64,000 nucleotides of DNA. Source: Tribonema minus (taxonomy: Eukaryota > Sar > Xanthophyceae > Tribonematales > Tribonemataceae). The stretch lies in contig JAFCMP010000105.1 in the NCBI GenBank assembly GCA_017506865.1, positions 186,001 to 250,000 of the forward strand, in the 5' to 3' direction. The notes under the pieces are model-generated. The model saw only the letters and a program-made list of their open reading frames with translations. It made no database searches and was not told the DNA's origin. Positions 1 through 11,200 of the stretch are shown here, one piece after another; within the stretch, counting starts at the first letter, position 1, and every line of letters starts with the position of its first letter. A program made the translations under genes and the position numbers.

Positions 1-3000
1 ACTAACATTTTCGGCGGCTCTACTGTGGGCCCTCTGGGCGGTGGCTTCGGCGCACCTGGAGGTTGGGAGACCAACACGCTGGTGTCTGACCTCACAACGG
101 TTATCTGCCTGGATGACTACCACTTGAACGACCGCGGCGGCCGGAAGGTGTCTGGGCGGACTGCTCTGCACACTGCCGAGCAGAGGTTCGACCTAATGGC
201 GGAGCAGCTGGCCGCCCTTAAGGTATGTACATTAAGTATAAATGGTGCATGAGGCAGTGGTATTGCTGAAGTACAGGTCCTGCTGCGGCAAACACCTTGA
301 ATTTGGAGCTGTTGTTGTGGCCGCTGCAGGTCTGGATGATACCCTGTACGTGTACAAAAGCTCAAATGCTATGGCAAATAGGTTGTCGCCTTGCATGCCT
401 TTTTGAGAGCGGTTTTACTGCTGTTGCAGCCTTTGCAATAGGCACACTACGATGTTTGCGTTCATAGCGCGCACACACGTTCAGAGGGCACACTGCACTG
501 CATTATTAGACTTGATGATGTGCTGCTTCACGCAGCACGCCCGCCTAGTTGAGAGCGCTGCACATCATTCACAGAGCGATGATTAATGACATTGACATCT
601 TGCGCAAAGTTCAGGATAGTATGGCAATGCTGAGACTGCTACTGCAGTGCATCTCACAAAGATGATTGAGAAAACCAGCTGCGCAGCACACTTCACCACA
701 TACTTCTAAGTATAACACGGGGTTGGTAGTGCAGTTGCGGCGCCTGCTGCACTTTTCCTGGCATGGCTTCTGTAAACCTCTACAGCACTTGAGCTTACTG
801 ACATTCCTGTTGAATACCAAGGAAAGTTCAGCACCAACTGCACGCTGCACACTCTGAACCAGGTTTCGTCAAGTACAGGAGAGGAATTGCGAGCTTGTAT
901 GCTTGACATACGCACATATACAAATTGCGCCTGTGGGCTTAGTGTTTGTTCTCGCCATGAGACGCTTGAAAAAGTGGAGGGCAGCGCATACCCAATTTTT
1001 GTGCACCGACAGAGCAGAGCGAATTCTTCGGAAGCAAGAGCTTATTGGTCGTTATGTAATGGGATTCTTTGTCATTGCAGTCGATTGAACCCAAATATCT
1101 GTTGCCTTAGACATGTTAGCAGTAGTCGATAGAATGTTGGATACATGGCATCAGTTGGAAACAATTCGCACACACAAAATTCCTATTCGAGGGAACTGCG
1201 CAGTCTAGAGAAGCAGCAATGAAGCGCCAGTACCATAATGGTAGTTTTTTGCAGTTTACTGGCACATGCACACACACATGATGTTTTAGAGGCGCAAGAT
1301 GTTGCACTTGCATGCTTCAAGCGTATGTGAAGCACACGTGCCAGAGAATGACCATGGACACACGCCGGCCAACACTTCAATGACTGACAATCCACATAAC
1401 GTATATGCGTGTATTCTTGTGTTGTGCAACATGTACGTACAGCAAAGTTTGCAGCATGTGTCATTCAAATTGACGGCTAACCACACCTTGTCACCTAGAG
1501 CTCTACGATCTTTTGGTTTTTTTTCATGTGTATGGTAGGCGAGTTTGCCAATTTGACCGCAACATGAATGATGTGGTGGCAGCAAGATGCAAGAAAGCAG
1601 TGCACCAGCACCACCTACAACTTACATCGTTGTTCAACTGTGGCAGAGTACATTCCACCAGCTAGATTGTTGCGGCATTTGAGTAAGATTTGTCGCCGGC
1701 TTCGGAAGCAGCTGCACTTTGGGTGTGCACAGTTATGGTCGTGCATGTATGCTGGTGTGATACTCTGAGGGGTCTGTGTCAGCACAGCAACACCTGCTGT
1801 TAAGCATGCAGCAATCCAGTGGGAATCGTCACAGTGAGTGCCGTAGAATGGCTGCTGTAGCAGGCTGCTCTCTGTTGGTGATTGCTGCAGTACCTAATTG
1901 TCCAAGTGTAGAGCTGAGGTCCACAAGTTAACCTTGATTCAACCTATGCAATCAGGGTTGACAATGCCATCAGCAACAGCTACTGTCCATGATGTTCAAA
2001 GACCCATTGAAGTGCTGTATATCAAACAAATGGTCGGACTTGCGTTTGCTGATCTAAAACACACAGCAATTCCGTGCTTGACATCCAGACAGACACTGAC
2101 ATGATGCGGCGTTCTACCCTATTGCTTTGACTTGCGCAGAGGGGAGAGTCTGTGAAGAAGCCCATCTACAACCACGTCAACGGCACCCTGGATGAGCCTG
2201 AGGAGATCAAGCCCACACCCATCATCATCATCGAGGGCCTGCACCCCTTTGTCGACGAACGTGTGCGTGAGCTTCTCGACTTCACCATCTACCTCGACAT
2301 CTCCGACGAGATCAAGTTTGCGTGGAAGATCCAGCGCGACATGTTGGAGCGCGGCCACTCTCTTGAGTCCGTCCAGGCTTCCATCGAGGCCCGCAAGCCC
2401 GACTTTGACGCCTACATTGCCCCCCAGCGGGCGCAGGCTGACGTTGTCCTCCAGGTAATTGAAGTTGGCGCTATCGTAGTTTTTTTGGCCGTGACTGTTG
2501 AAGTTTGTCAGACCTCGAGATACAGGGAACTGGAACTCTGATGTTATGATGTCTACACAGCTCAACAGCACCTAGGCCGATGACATCCCTCAGGTGATGT
2601 TTGCATGGCTGGTCGTACTGTTGAAGTTTCACTAAAGGTTGAAGTTCTCAAATATCATAGAGACGGGCGAGCCAGGCTCCGATGCGGACCGCACCATTTC
2701 AGAGCGGAAGTCAAATGGTGTAGAATGGGCTTCATATTGTAGACGCTCTTTCTGTCTGGTGCATACAGAGATAGGTGTCATTCGAGTTGATAATTCCCAT
2801 TCAGTGCACGCGGGCACTTATGCAGGCACAGAAAGCAACATGACTGGTTTCATAAGTGAACACATATGCGAGAATGTCAGCAGTCTTTGTAGCCCGCCGA
2901 AAGCAGCGACAGCAATCGCTGTCTTCGCATTCATGCTGGAACCATTGCCATTTGCCTCTACTGAAGCTCCTGTGTTTCACTCCAGCTCTAACCGCAACGG

Positions 3001-4208
3001 CTTGCACCCACTTTTTCCCCTATTCCCCCCACTGGCAGGTGCTGCCCACTCAGCTGGTGCCCGATGACAAGGAGGGCAAGATCCTGCGCACGCGTCTTAT
3101 CCAGAAGGAGGGAGTAGCCAACTTTGACCCCGCTTACCTGTTTGACGAGGGCTCCAGCATCACATGGATACCCTGTGGCCGCAAGCTGACGTGCTCCTTC
3201 CCCGGCATCAAGTTTGCCTACGGCCCTGACACGTACTTTGACAATGAGGTGTCGGTGCTGGAGATGGATGGGGAGTTTGATAACCTACAGGTAACTTACT
3301 GATTGAAAAGGGGTGTGCTCGTGCATGGTGTATTGCGTAGTAGCACGTGATAGTTGATGGGCTGAGAGGGATGGAGAGTGCGACGAGCTGCAGGTGAACA
3401 ATGGGGAGGGAGAATTCTGTCTGGCGCACTGCTTACGCCATGTGCATCCTAGTATGCATTGCGAACTTGTTTCGTTGGTATTGGTGTATATAGAGCTGAC
3501 TGTGCACTGGGGATTGGCGCTGGGCTGGGGTGTTGTTGATTGGGAGTAGCGGCAGATGGTGTGGCGTCGTGAGATATCATATTGTGAGGGGGGAGGCACA
3601 GGTGTTGAACGCCCTCCTCGGGGCTTTGTGTGTGTGCACCTCATGCATTTGTCTTCGTGCGGAGGCCATCCGGTGGATATGGGCTTGCTTGTCCCTGGCC
3701 ACTACTGGTGTTACTGGCACGATCCCATGACCTAGTTGAAGTGTTGCTGTGTCATGGTAATGCACGTCAAAGAATGCCTTTCAGTAATTGAGTAATGCCG
3801 CAACAACCAGGATTGGTGCTGTGCTGCGTTGGTGTGACACAAACACAGGAGTGTTACACTGACCTTTTTGCAGAGCCACCTCAGCAACACGGGCGCCAAC
3901 TTCTACAGAGACTTGACGGAGTCCATTCTCACCCTCCTCCATGCAGCGCATCCATTACTAATCCTGCCTTTTACCGCACACGCTGCACATTGCTTCTTTT
4001 TTTGCAGGAGCTCATCTACGTGGAGAGCCACCTCAGCAACATCGGCACCAAGTTCTACGGAGAGCTCACCCAGTCCATATTGAAGCTCTCAGACTCTCCG
4101 GGCAGCAACAATGGCACTGGCTTCCTTCAGTCGCTCATTGCTCTCAAGCTGCGTGAGATCTACGAGAGGATCACCTCCAAGACTGGCGAGGCTGCCGTCG
4201 CCAAGTAA
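1..4208 (+). CDS. PRK: Phosphoribulokinase, chloroplast (3' part, four exons)
   Basis: Phosphoribulokinase phosphorylates ribulose 5-phosphate with ATP to give ribulose 1,5-bisphosphate, the Calvin-cycle step before Rubisco, in the chloroplast stroma. The window opens inside an exon, so the transit peptide and the P-loop exon lie to the left. Exons: 1-222, 2140-2454, 3039-3290 and 4008-4208 (stop TAA 4206-4208), all phase 0 with GT/AG borders. Recognisable algal/plant PRK segments are TVICLDDYH in exon 1, KPIYNHV, IIEGLHPFVDERVR and RKPDFDAYI in exon 2, SITWIPCGRKLTCSFPGIKF in exon 3, and ELIYVESHLSN, FYGELTQ and PGSNNGTGF in exon 4. Compared with the family, the core is strongly conserved and the C-terminus ends normally. 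Intron 1 is about 1.9 kb. Intron 3 contains a partial copy of exon 4, listed separately. A TGTAA signal at 4610-4614 may mark the 3' end. Confidence 0.96.
3874..3941 (+). pseudogene. Partial duplicate of the last PRK exon inside PRK intron 3
   Basis: About 65 bases directly after an intact TTTTTGCAG acceptor closely resemble the start of the true last exon. This copy encodes SHLSNTGANFYRDLTESIL, against SHLSNIGTKFYGELTQSIL in the real exon at 4008. The copy lacks the first six codons (ELIYVE) and everything after the shared block. If the acceptor were used after exon 3, the phase would be kept, but the product would lose the conserved ELIYVE and the C-terminal PGSNNGTGF segment. It looks like a decayed tandem exon duplication that kept its splice acceptor. 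Confidence 0.8.
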
Positions 4209-4863
4209 CTTCACCTCAAGTTTGAAGTACAGTCTCTCTCTGGGAGCGTGTACTTCAACTTGAAGTATTTAGTTGATGTTGCCTGTGCCTGAGCGTTGCT
4301 AGCTGCCGTAGGTAGCCAAGCCAGCCCTTGTCGCTGCTGCGGACACACTGTGCCGAAACCTCGCGAAACAAATTTAAATCATCATTTATGCCTTCACAAA
4401 CCATCAATGCCGTGTTGTTTTTTCATGCGTCGTTGCCCTTTTCAATTGAGGCGTCAGCCTCAGTTCGCCATCGCTTGCAATATTACCTGGTTGACTTGCC
4501 ACTGATACTGCTGTGGTGCACATATTGCTCATACACTGAGCGGGCCTGCCCAGTGTGAGCAGACAACGCTCACAACTTTGTGCCCGCTCTCATGAGCAGT
4601 ACATTGTCATGTAACATTGATCTCTTCAACGTGCCCTCAAGTGATGTCACATATGTCAGTGTGGTATTGTCATCCATAAAGCGCTTTGTCATCATGTGGC
4701 GGCCATATGCCTATGCTCCATGTACAGCACAGTCAGCACTCACCATGTGTCACTAGTATCATATGCACGCCTCAACAACATGTCACTGCAACAGCAATTG
4801 TGATGGAGCACCAGAGCACAGACAAATGCGCTGTATTGAACTTGTGCCGTTGAAGTAGAAACT
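4209..4863. other. PRK 3' flank, tail-to-tail gap
   Basis: Intergenic stretch between the PRK stop and the stop of the convergent HAD-like gene. It contains the perfect 15-nt palindrome ACTTCAACTTGAAGT (4252-4266) and further copies of the same dispersed motif near 4213 and 4850. A TGTAA polyadenylation-type signal lies at 4610-4614. No coding signal was seen. Confidence 0.6.
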
Positions 4864-7384
4864 TCAAACTGCTGTCTTCTGGGTATCTGTGCGCCCGACC
4901 TTGCCGGGCGGGGACTTGACTACATCACCGCTATCCGCAGTGACTTCAACTTCAACCTCCGCCGCCGTCTGTACGACAGTTCCAGACGCAACAGCCTGGG
5001 ACGAAGCCGCCATCACAGTTGACGTTGAGGCTGCAACACCCTCAACAGCTGCGCCCTTCCCAGCTGCTTTCTCTGTAGCAGTGCCATCGCCAGTGCCTGC
5101 TTTGCTTCCGGCACTGCCGCCTGCACTGGAGGTTGACGTGCCACCACCACTGCCTAACTTCAAGTTGCCATTGGCACTCCCCCCTGCAGTAGACTCCGAC
5201 GCCGGCTTGCCTGATGCCGTGCTCTCTGCGCCTTCACTTCCTTCAGGCACTAGTGGCGGCAGCAGCTTCTGGAGATCTGCGATGGACTGTTGAGCACTGG
5301 TGTGGAACACAAATACGCCGCCGGCTGCTTCCCAGGGCTCTTTGGCCGTGATCCTGTCGTCTATGAGAATGCTGCCAGGGACTCTGCAGTAGGTGTGCTT
5401 GTCTCTGCTCATGCAGGTGATCACCGGCACATCAGACGGCTTGCCCAGCTCCCTCTGGCACCAACGCCTCTGCACACCAAGGTATTACCAAGGCATTACC
5501 GCATCATGTCAGTGCACATAAGCTGCATCGTTTTCGAGCAGTGCCAGATTACGCCGCGGTGCCGATGTGAACTGCGCAGTTGAAGTTTGATGGAAACGAA
5601 CACTGGTGTCTGTAAGAAGGTGCCTTGTTCACAAACACACATACACATGTACATACACACACACACAAAAGCACACACATATACGCACAGCAAAGAGCAT
5701 GTGTGCCACAGGCCGTGTTTATGATAGTCATGATGACAGACATGATGATGGACATGTCCTACGTTTGCAGTCCATCCATGCAGTACTCTATAGTCAACAG
5801 CAGTTAAAAATACGGCAGCCACAGAACGAGGCGTGCATTGAAAAGAGTACTGCAGTGAATGACGTCAGCGCTGCAAGTGACAGGAATGGAGCACTTCACC
5901 CACTAGAAAAGTAGTTGAAGAACAGTGACAATTCCATATGTATACACATTCCGATCCATGTCAGTGATGGGCGTTCACACCGCCACACATCCAACCATTG
6001 TAGCATTGTGTTGTCTATGCAAGTGCGCACGCGTAATGGCCGGAACAGTCCCGCTGCTCAAGTATATCTGATGTTAGCATGTACCAACATGTGTATACCG
6101 TGAAGTGCATGTACCTTCTGTGGAGCTGCCCACTGCCCTAGAGGCAGACCAGTGAGTATTGCAGGCTTGTAGCCCCTGATAAACTCCCACAGCTGCTTGC
6201 CATCTTTCATCCATGGCAGCCTTGTGTCTGCAACCACACACAAAAATAGCAGGCGAACTAAGTTACAACAACACGTGTTCGCTGCCAGACTGCACTTCTG
6301 CATCAGAGCTCGCATCGAATGTCATGATGTATGCCTGCACGCATGAGACGCACGCATCTCATCTGCCTGTCATATCCTTTTGAGGGGATGTACCTGCTTG
6401 GGCTCAAGCAGCTGTATCCACGATCCACATGTCACCGCACCCTGGACATTCAAGCACCATCAGTCTGATGTACTGTTCGCTGGCCACAAGTGCTGCATCT
6501 CACTGCGTACACCTGAATGGTCTTACCAATACTAATATGCGTGTTTGAGCAGATAGAGGCAAGCAGGTGCAGCACCATATCTTGCAGCTCCAAAAGCGTA
6601 AAGCCCTGGAACCTCTTCACAAGGACTGACACATGACCAGAATTCCTGCTCACCCTTGTCTGTCTCGCAAACCTCATTGGCTGAAACAGGTTCTCCACCT
6701 GTGCAGCAGCACGTCCTTGCACTAAGCACGCACACATTTGCCATCACCCCTAGCCTGCCATCATGCATTGCTCTCGTCCGGGCATCTTGCCAGCAAGCCT
6801 CCGTGCGCCACAAGACACTACTTTGGCAGTCAAATACTCACAGAAATCGGGGGCCCTTGCCAGCAAGGGCCACATGTAACGGGGCTGCATCTGGTCCGGT
6901 AAGCGCCCAGTAACTGCCATGACCCCTGTTTCAAAATCAGCTAGCACGCCATCCAGGTCACAGAACACCACCGGGTGCCCGTGCCTCGCAGCGCTTGCGC
7001 TGCCCTCCCTCCTGGGCTGTTGGAAGCAGGGAACACGCGAGAGCAACGCATTTGTTGGGGGGACCGGCGTAAATCATGAGTAACATGTGCAGGTAACCAT
7101 GGCCGTGAAGTACACATGCTGCTAGTTGATGTGCATCAGGTCAGAACTGATCAGCGGTGCATTGTCAAATCGGCAAAGCAGGCAAGCTCCACCAGACAAG
7201 GCACCAGGAGCTAAATTGTGACAACGCCGTTCTGCATGGGGACTATTGAAATGTGGCGACAGAGCATAGACATTTGTCCTGTGCGCTGAGGCAAGAGCCT
7301 CCTTCCTGCACCTTGTTTGGCATACACTGTTCGTACCTCAGGTATGCCCCAGGCTGCGGCAAGCGTCCTCTTCTTGGCTGCCAT
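4864..7384 (-). CDS. HAD-superfamily phosphatase-like protein
   Basis: Minus-strand gene with three well-supported exons: 7046/7016-6842, 6227-6115 and 5469-4864 (stop 4866-4864). The first shows HAD motif I, VVFCDLDGVLADF, with the nucleophile aspartate. The second carries LPWMKDGKQLWEFI and KPAILTGLPLG, with the motif-II threonine. The third carries WCQRELG and SILIDDR, with the motif-IV acidic pair. These motifs indicate an Mg-dependent phosphohydrolase of the nucleotidase-like HAD type; the substrate is not deducible. Two starts are possible: ATG at 7046 (307 aa), or a small upstream exon 7384-7337 (ATG, 16 codons, donor GAG/gtacga) spliced to an acceptor giving an exon start at 7016. I prefer the latter slightly. 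The C-terminal ~120 residues are low-complexity Ala/Gly/Ser/Thr and contain two copies of the dispersed ACTTCAA motif within coding sequence. Confidence 0.8.
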
Positions 7385-8273
7385 TGCGATTGTACAGCTG
7401 GTTCGGGTCGATGCCGGCAAAGAAAGGTGATGTGATTGCCGAAGCCCCAACGCAAGACGCGGCAGAACCTGGATCGACGAAATCAGAGCAAGGGCCAGCG
7501 AACGGCCCATGCATGTAGGCAAACACACACAGCGCACTCCAAAAAATCTTCTCACAACTTCAAATGTTTTAAATGTTGAAGTAGACACTTGAAGTGTGTC
7601 GAATCCAGAAGCTGGAGAAACCCAGCAATTTTGCATGCAGTAGCTGGGCAGCATGGGCAATGATTTGCACTGAGGTCTTACCGTTACGCAATAGCAGCGA
7701 CCATGTCTGGATGTATGTCTCTGCCAGTGGTCAGGTGACGATGACACAAGTGTGGCCGCCAAGCATCATTCTCAAGCACTTTGATTAAATCCAGACATGA
7801 GACGCTGAAAGCTAGCTGCGAAAGCGCCTGGCCAACCTTTTGAACCACATGCAACATGTGACTTGAAGCTCCTCCAAGCACTTGCAGCGATGTGACAATA
7901 CACCATGCGATCAAGCGTGCACACAAAAGAAAAGCAAAGGATACATGGTTCTGTGTCAATGTGTACATGAGTGTGTCAGCAAAACACGTCCGCCAGCCGC
8001 ATGAGCAATCCGACTCCAACTACCTATACACACGCGCCTGTTGCTCGCAACGACTGTCCGAGGGTGCTCACTGCACATCGAGCAGCAGTGCGGAACACAG
8101 GATAGGCATGAAATGTGCACACTCTCTCCCTCACAGCCCCCCTCCCCCACCCCTCTCCTAGACTCAGCACAGTTTTCAGCAACCAGGCAAGCCTAGCGCG
8201 CACAGAAAGACTCTGCACGGTGCGCTCGCGTGCTCCAACCTCCCTGCTAGCAAGCTCACTACAATGCGACACA
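7385..8273. other. Gap between E4 3' end and HAD-like 5' end
   Basis: About 0.9 kb between two genes on the minus strand, so it should hold the HAD-like promoter and the E4 3' UTR. It has a cluster of the dispersed motif at 7555-7600, with ACTTCAA and TTGAAGT facing each other across a short AT-rich spacer. A pyrimidine-rich run lies near 8137-8158. No convincing gene was seen. Confidence 0.5.
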
Positions 8274-11200
8274 TCACCGGCTGCGCAGCGCCGCCTTGGC
8301 GAGGTAGGCGTCAATGCGCGCCTTGAGCTCAACCTGCGGCTGCAGCATGTCCACAGACAGCGGCTTCCTGTTGAAAGGATCCGTCTCATCGTTCAGCAGG
8401 TGCTGCATAATGGTGGCCCTATCGACAATCTGACCACTGGTGGGCAGTCCCACCGGGTCCTGCATGATGGTGCACATAAGCGGATCCAGAAACTCTTCCG
8501 GCACATCCCCTAGCTCTTCATCCATGGCGTTGGCATCCGCTGCCGCCGCCGCTACGCTGCCGCAAAGCTTGTCAACCGCCGCTAGTGACACCATGTCCAG
8601 AAGCCCCAGCTTGCGCACCGTAGCGGCGGCCTTAGGCAGGAGCTGCGCCTGGTAGAAGCCGCAGGTGGCGACGGCGCGGTCAAAGTCAGCGCCTGCATCC
8701 GCAAAGTGCGCCACCACTGCCATGACGCTCGCCAACATGTCCTTCGGCCTGAAGTTGTAGGACTCTGGGTTGTCCACCTTAATCTCCAGGCCCTTCTTCC
8801 CGACCAGCTGTCCCAGCACGGACAGAAGCATGCTGGCCAGGCGGCCCAACAGCTCTGGCAGCAGGAAGGGCTTGCGGATTTGGGCATCTGACGTGAGGTA
8901 GGAGACCATGTTGAGGGTCTCGTTGCAGAGGCCCAGGTTGGCCTTGACGTCGCGTTCGGCTGCTGTGAGACGCTCCTCAATCTGTGGTTAGGCAATGGAC
9001 GGCAAGAGGGCATGAGCATGCGAAGCACATGACCGTTGCTGGTGCGATGGCGGTATCAGAGTGGAAGTGCGCGCTTTGCATACGAGCAGTGGCGTGGAGA
9101 CATCAGTTGTCGTGGGCTGTTTGTTGTAGGCACTGGGTTTGGAGGCATCAGTTGTCGTGGGCTGTTGTAGGCACTGACATGATCCCGTGGAGCAGCAGCA
9201 TCGCCTTAGGAGACGGCGTGAGGTCACAAACGGACGTGTGTTGTTATAGAAGGCAGTACTGAGGCGGCAGGCGACACTCCAGGGGCGTAGGTGTAACTGT
9301 GGCAGTGACTGATTTTGCATGCATCTGATGCTCAAGCACAAGGTTAACCATGGTCATCACAAACTTCAAGTAAGTTAGTGTCTGTTGAAAGGCAGGTGAA
9401 TGAGGTCACATGCATGAACAGCTACATACATAGTGAACACACTAGCCCGCCGCAGCGATCGTGGGCAGCCACGGTGGCGCGCCGGCATTCCCATTGACAT
9501 TAAAGAGGTGCACTGCTGGCACCTAGGGTTAGGATTAGGGTTAGGGTTAAGGTTAGGGTTAGCACCTCATTGCGCCTCTCCTCAGGCAGTGCTCCCCACG
9601 TAGCGCCATCCCGCTGCTGCACCTGTATGGTGCGTATCTCCAACAGCTTCTCCATCACATTGGTCACCAGCGAGTTGGTTTCGTTCATGAGACCGTTGGC
9701 AAAACGCACAAACTGCTGGGTGTCCTGGCTGATGCGTTGGAAGGTGGACCTGCATATGGGCAGTTACAATTTCCAAGGGGCAGAAGGTATGTAAGTGAGA
9801 AGTGATAGTGTCAAAACAGCCCGTTTCCACAAAAGCAACACATTTCAATCAATGCCGGTCACTTGCTGAAACCGCCGGAGCTGTACTTCGATCTGTTCAC
9901 GCGCATGATGCCGTTACAACATAACGCCATATGATCATCAAAGAGTCTGAATGCTGCAGTGCACACGATGTCATCAACGGATGCGCATTGCAATGCATGT
10001 TGAACAAGTCATCCAAGGACAACAACAGCAATAAGGTGAGTGACAGCAATGCCTATAGCTTCAGCAATCTCTAGCCTCTACTCAAGCCCAGCCGAAGCTG
10101 TTGCAGTTGATGCTGCCATGCTCAAGTGGATATGTTGATACTAGCTTGACCCTCTTATTCTTATTCATGTCAAATGCCACTCAACATCAATTGTGCCTTC
10201 AACACATTTGATCCTACCCCTTGTCCTAATTCCACCTTGAACCCAATGTGCCGATGCACGTCATCCATTGGCCGTAGGTTTTACACATGTGATCACCCAT
10301 TATTAAGACAATTACATATCGTTGGCATCTGCTTAATGACAATATAGCGCCTCGAGTGCCCTGCACCGTTCAAGGTCAACATACTTCAAGTCCTGCCGGT
10401 TACAGTAGGTCAGGCACCCAGTATCACTACATTATGTACGGGCAAATAGACAGGTCAATATCACGGCCATGTCGCCAACACCTCACGTGTGGTAGAAATA
10501 ACATAAGGAGTCATCTGTCTCACCGACATGCGGGCACCCCAGGTGTATCGACAATACGAAGCGCAGTGCACGTGAATGTGCGTACGCACTGCTTGTATTG
10601 TATGATACCAACCCAATAAAGTGCACACCAAAAATCACCTCACCTGTGGTCAGGGCTGCGCCAGAGGTACTTGAGCACCAGCGCAATGTTGTACCGGTGC
10701 GTGAGCTTGTCGTAAAAACCCGTGTGCTCCACATCTCCATACAGCAGCAGCAGCGATGGCGCGAGGTGTTTCTGCAAAGGGTGACGGGCCACAACAACGA
10801 CAGTGCGCAGTGCGCGGAAGCGAAAGCCATGAGCAGGAGATAGTGTGTACAAGAGCGAGCAAGAATGGATCACACAGCCAGGACATATTTCATGTTTACA
10901 GACCAGTTCAAAAACGCGCGTAGGTACATGAGCATACAAGTTGTCGCACTGTGTTGAGTAAGATGTGCATGACTGAGGCGTACCTACACTAACCCTAGCC
11001 CTGATACTAAGTGTTTGCTCACTGGCTCCTGAAATTCAGCTCCAGCCATGCATGAATGATCAAAGGGCGTTGTCACGATAAGCACATATACATGTTGTGT
11101 GCTCTCTGCTACAGAGAGCATGGTATGCGAAGGCTGTCCTGAAGATGACCAACCACAACGTAGCGGCGGCATCCATGAATGACCATGCTCCGCACACACA

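Noticed and set aside
4889..5293. Plus-strand Pro/Ala-rich frame opposite the HAD-like C-terminus
   Set aside because: It is the complement of a low-complexity coding exon on the minus strand and has no independent start context or domain.
5636..5700. CRISPR-like or satellite array
   Set aside because: It is a simple CA/TACA microsatellite without spaced repeats, and the genome is eukaryotic.
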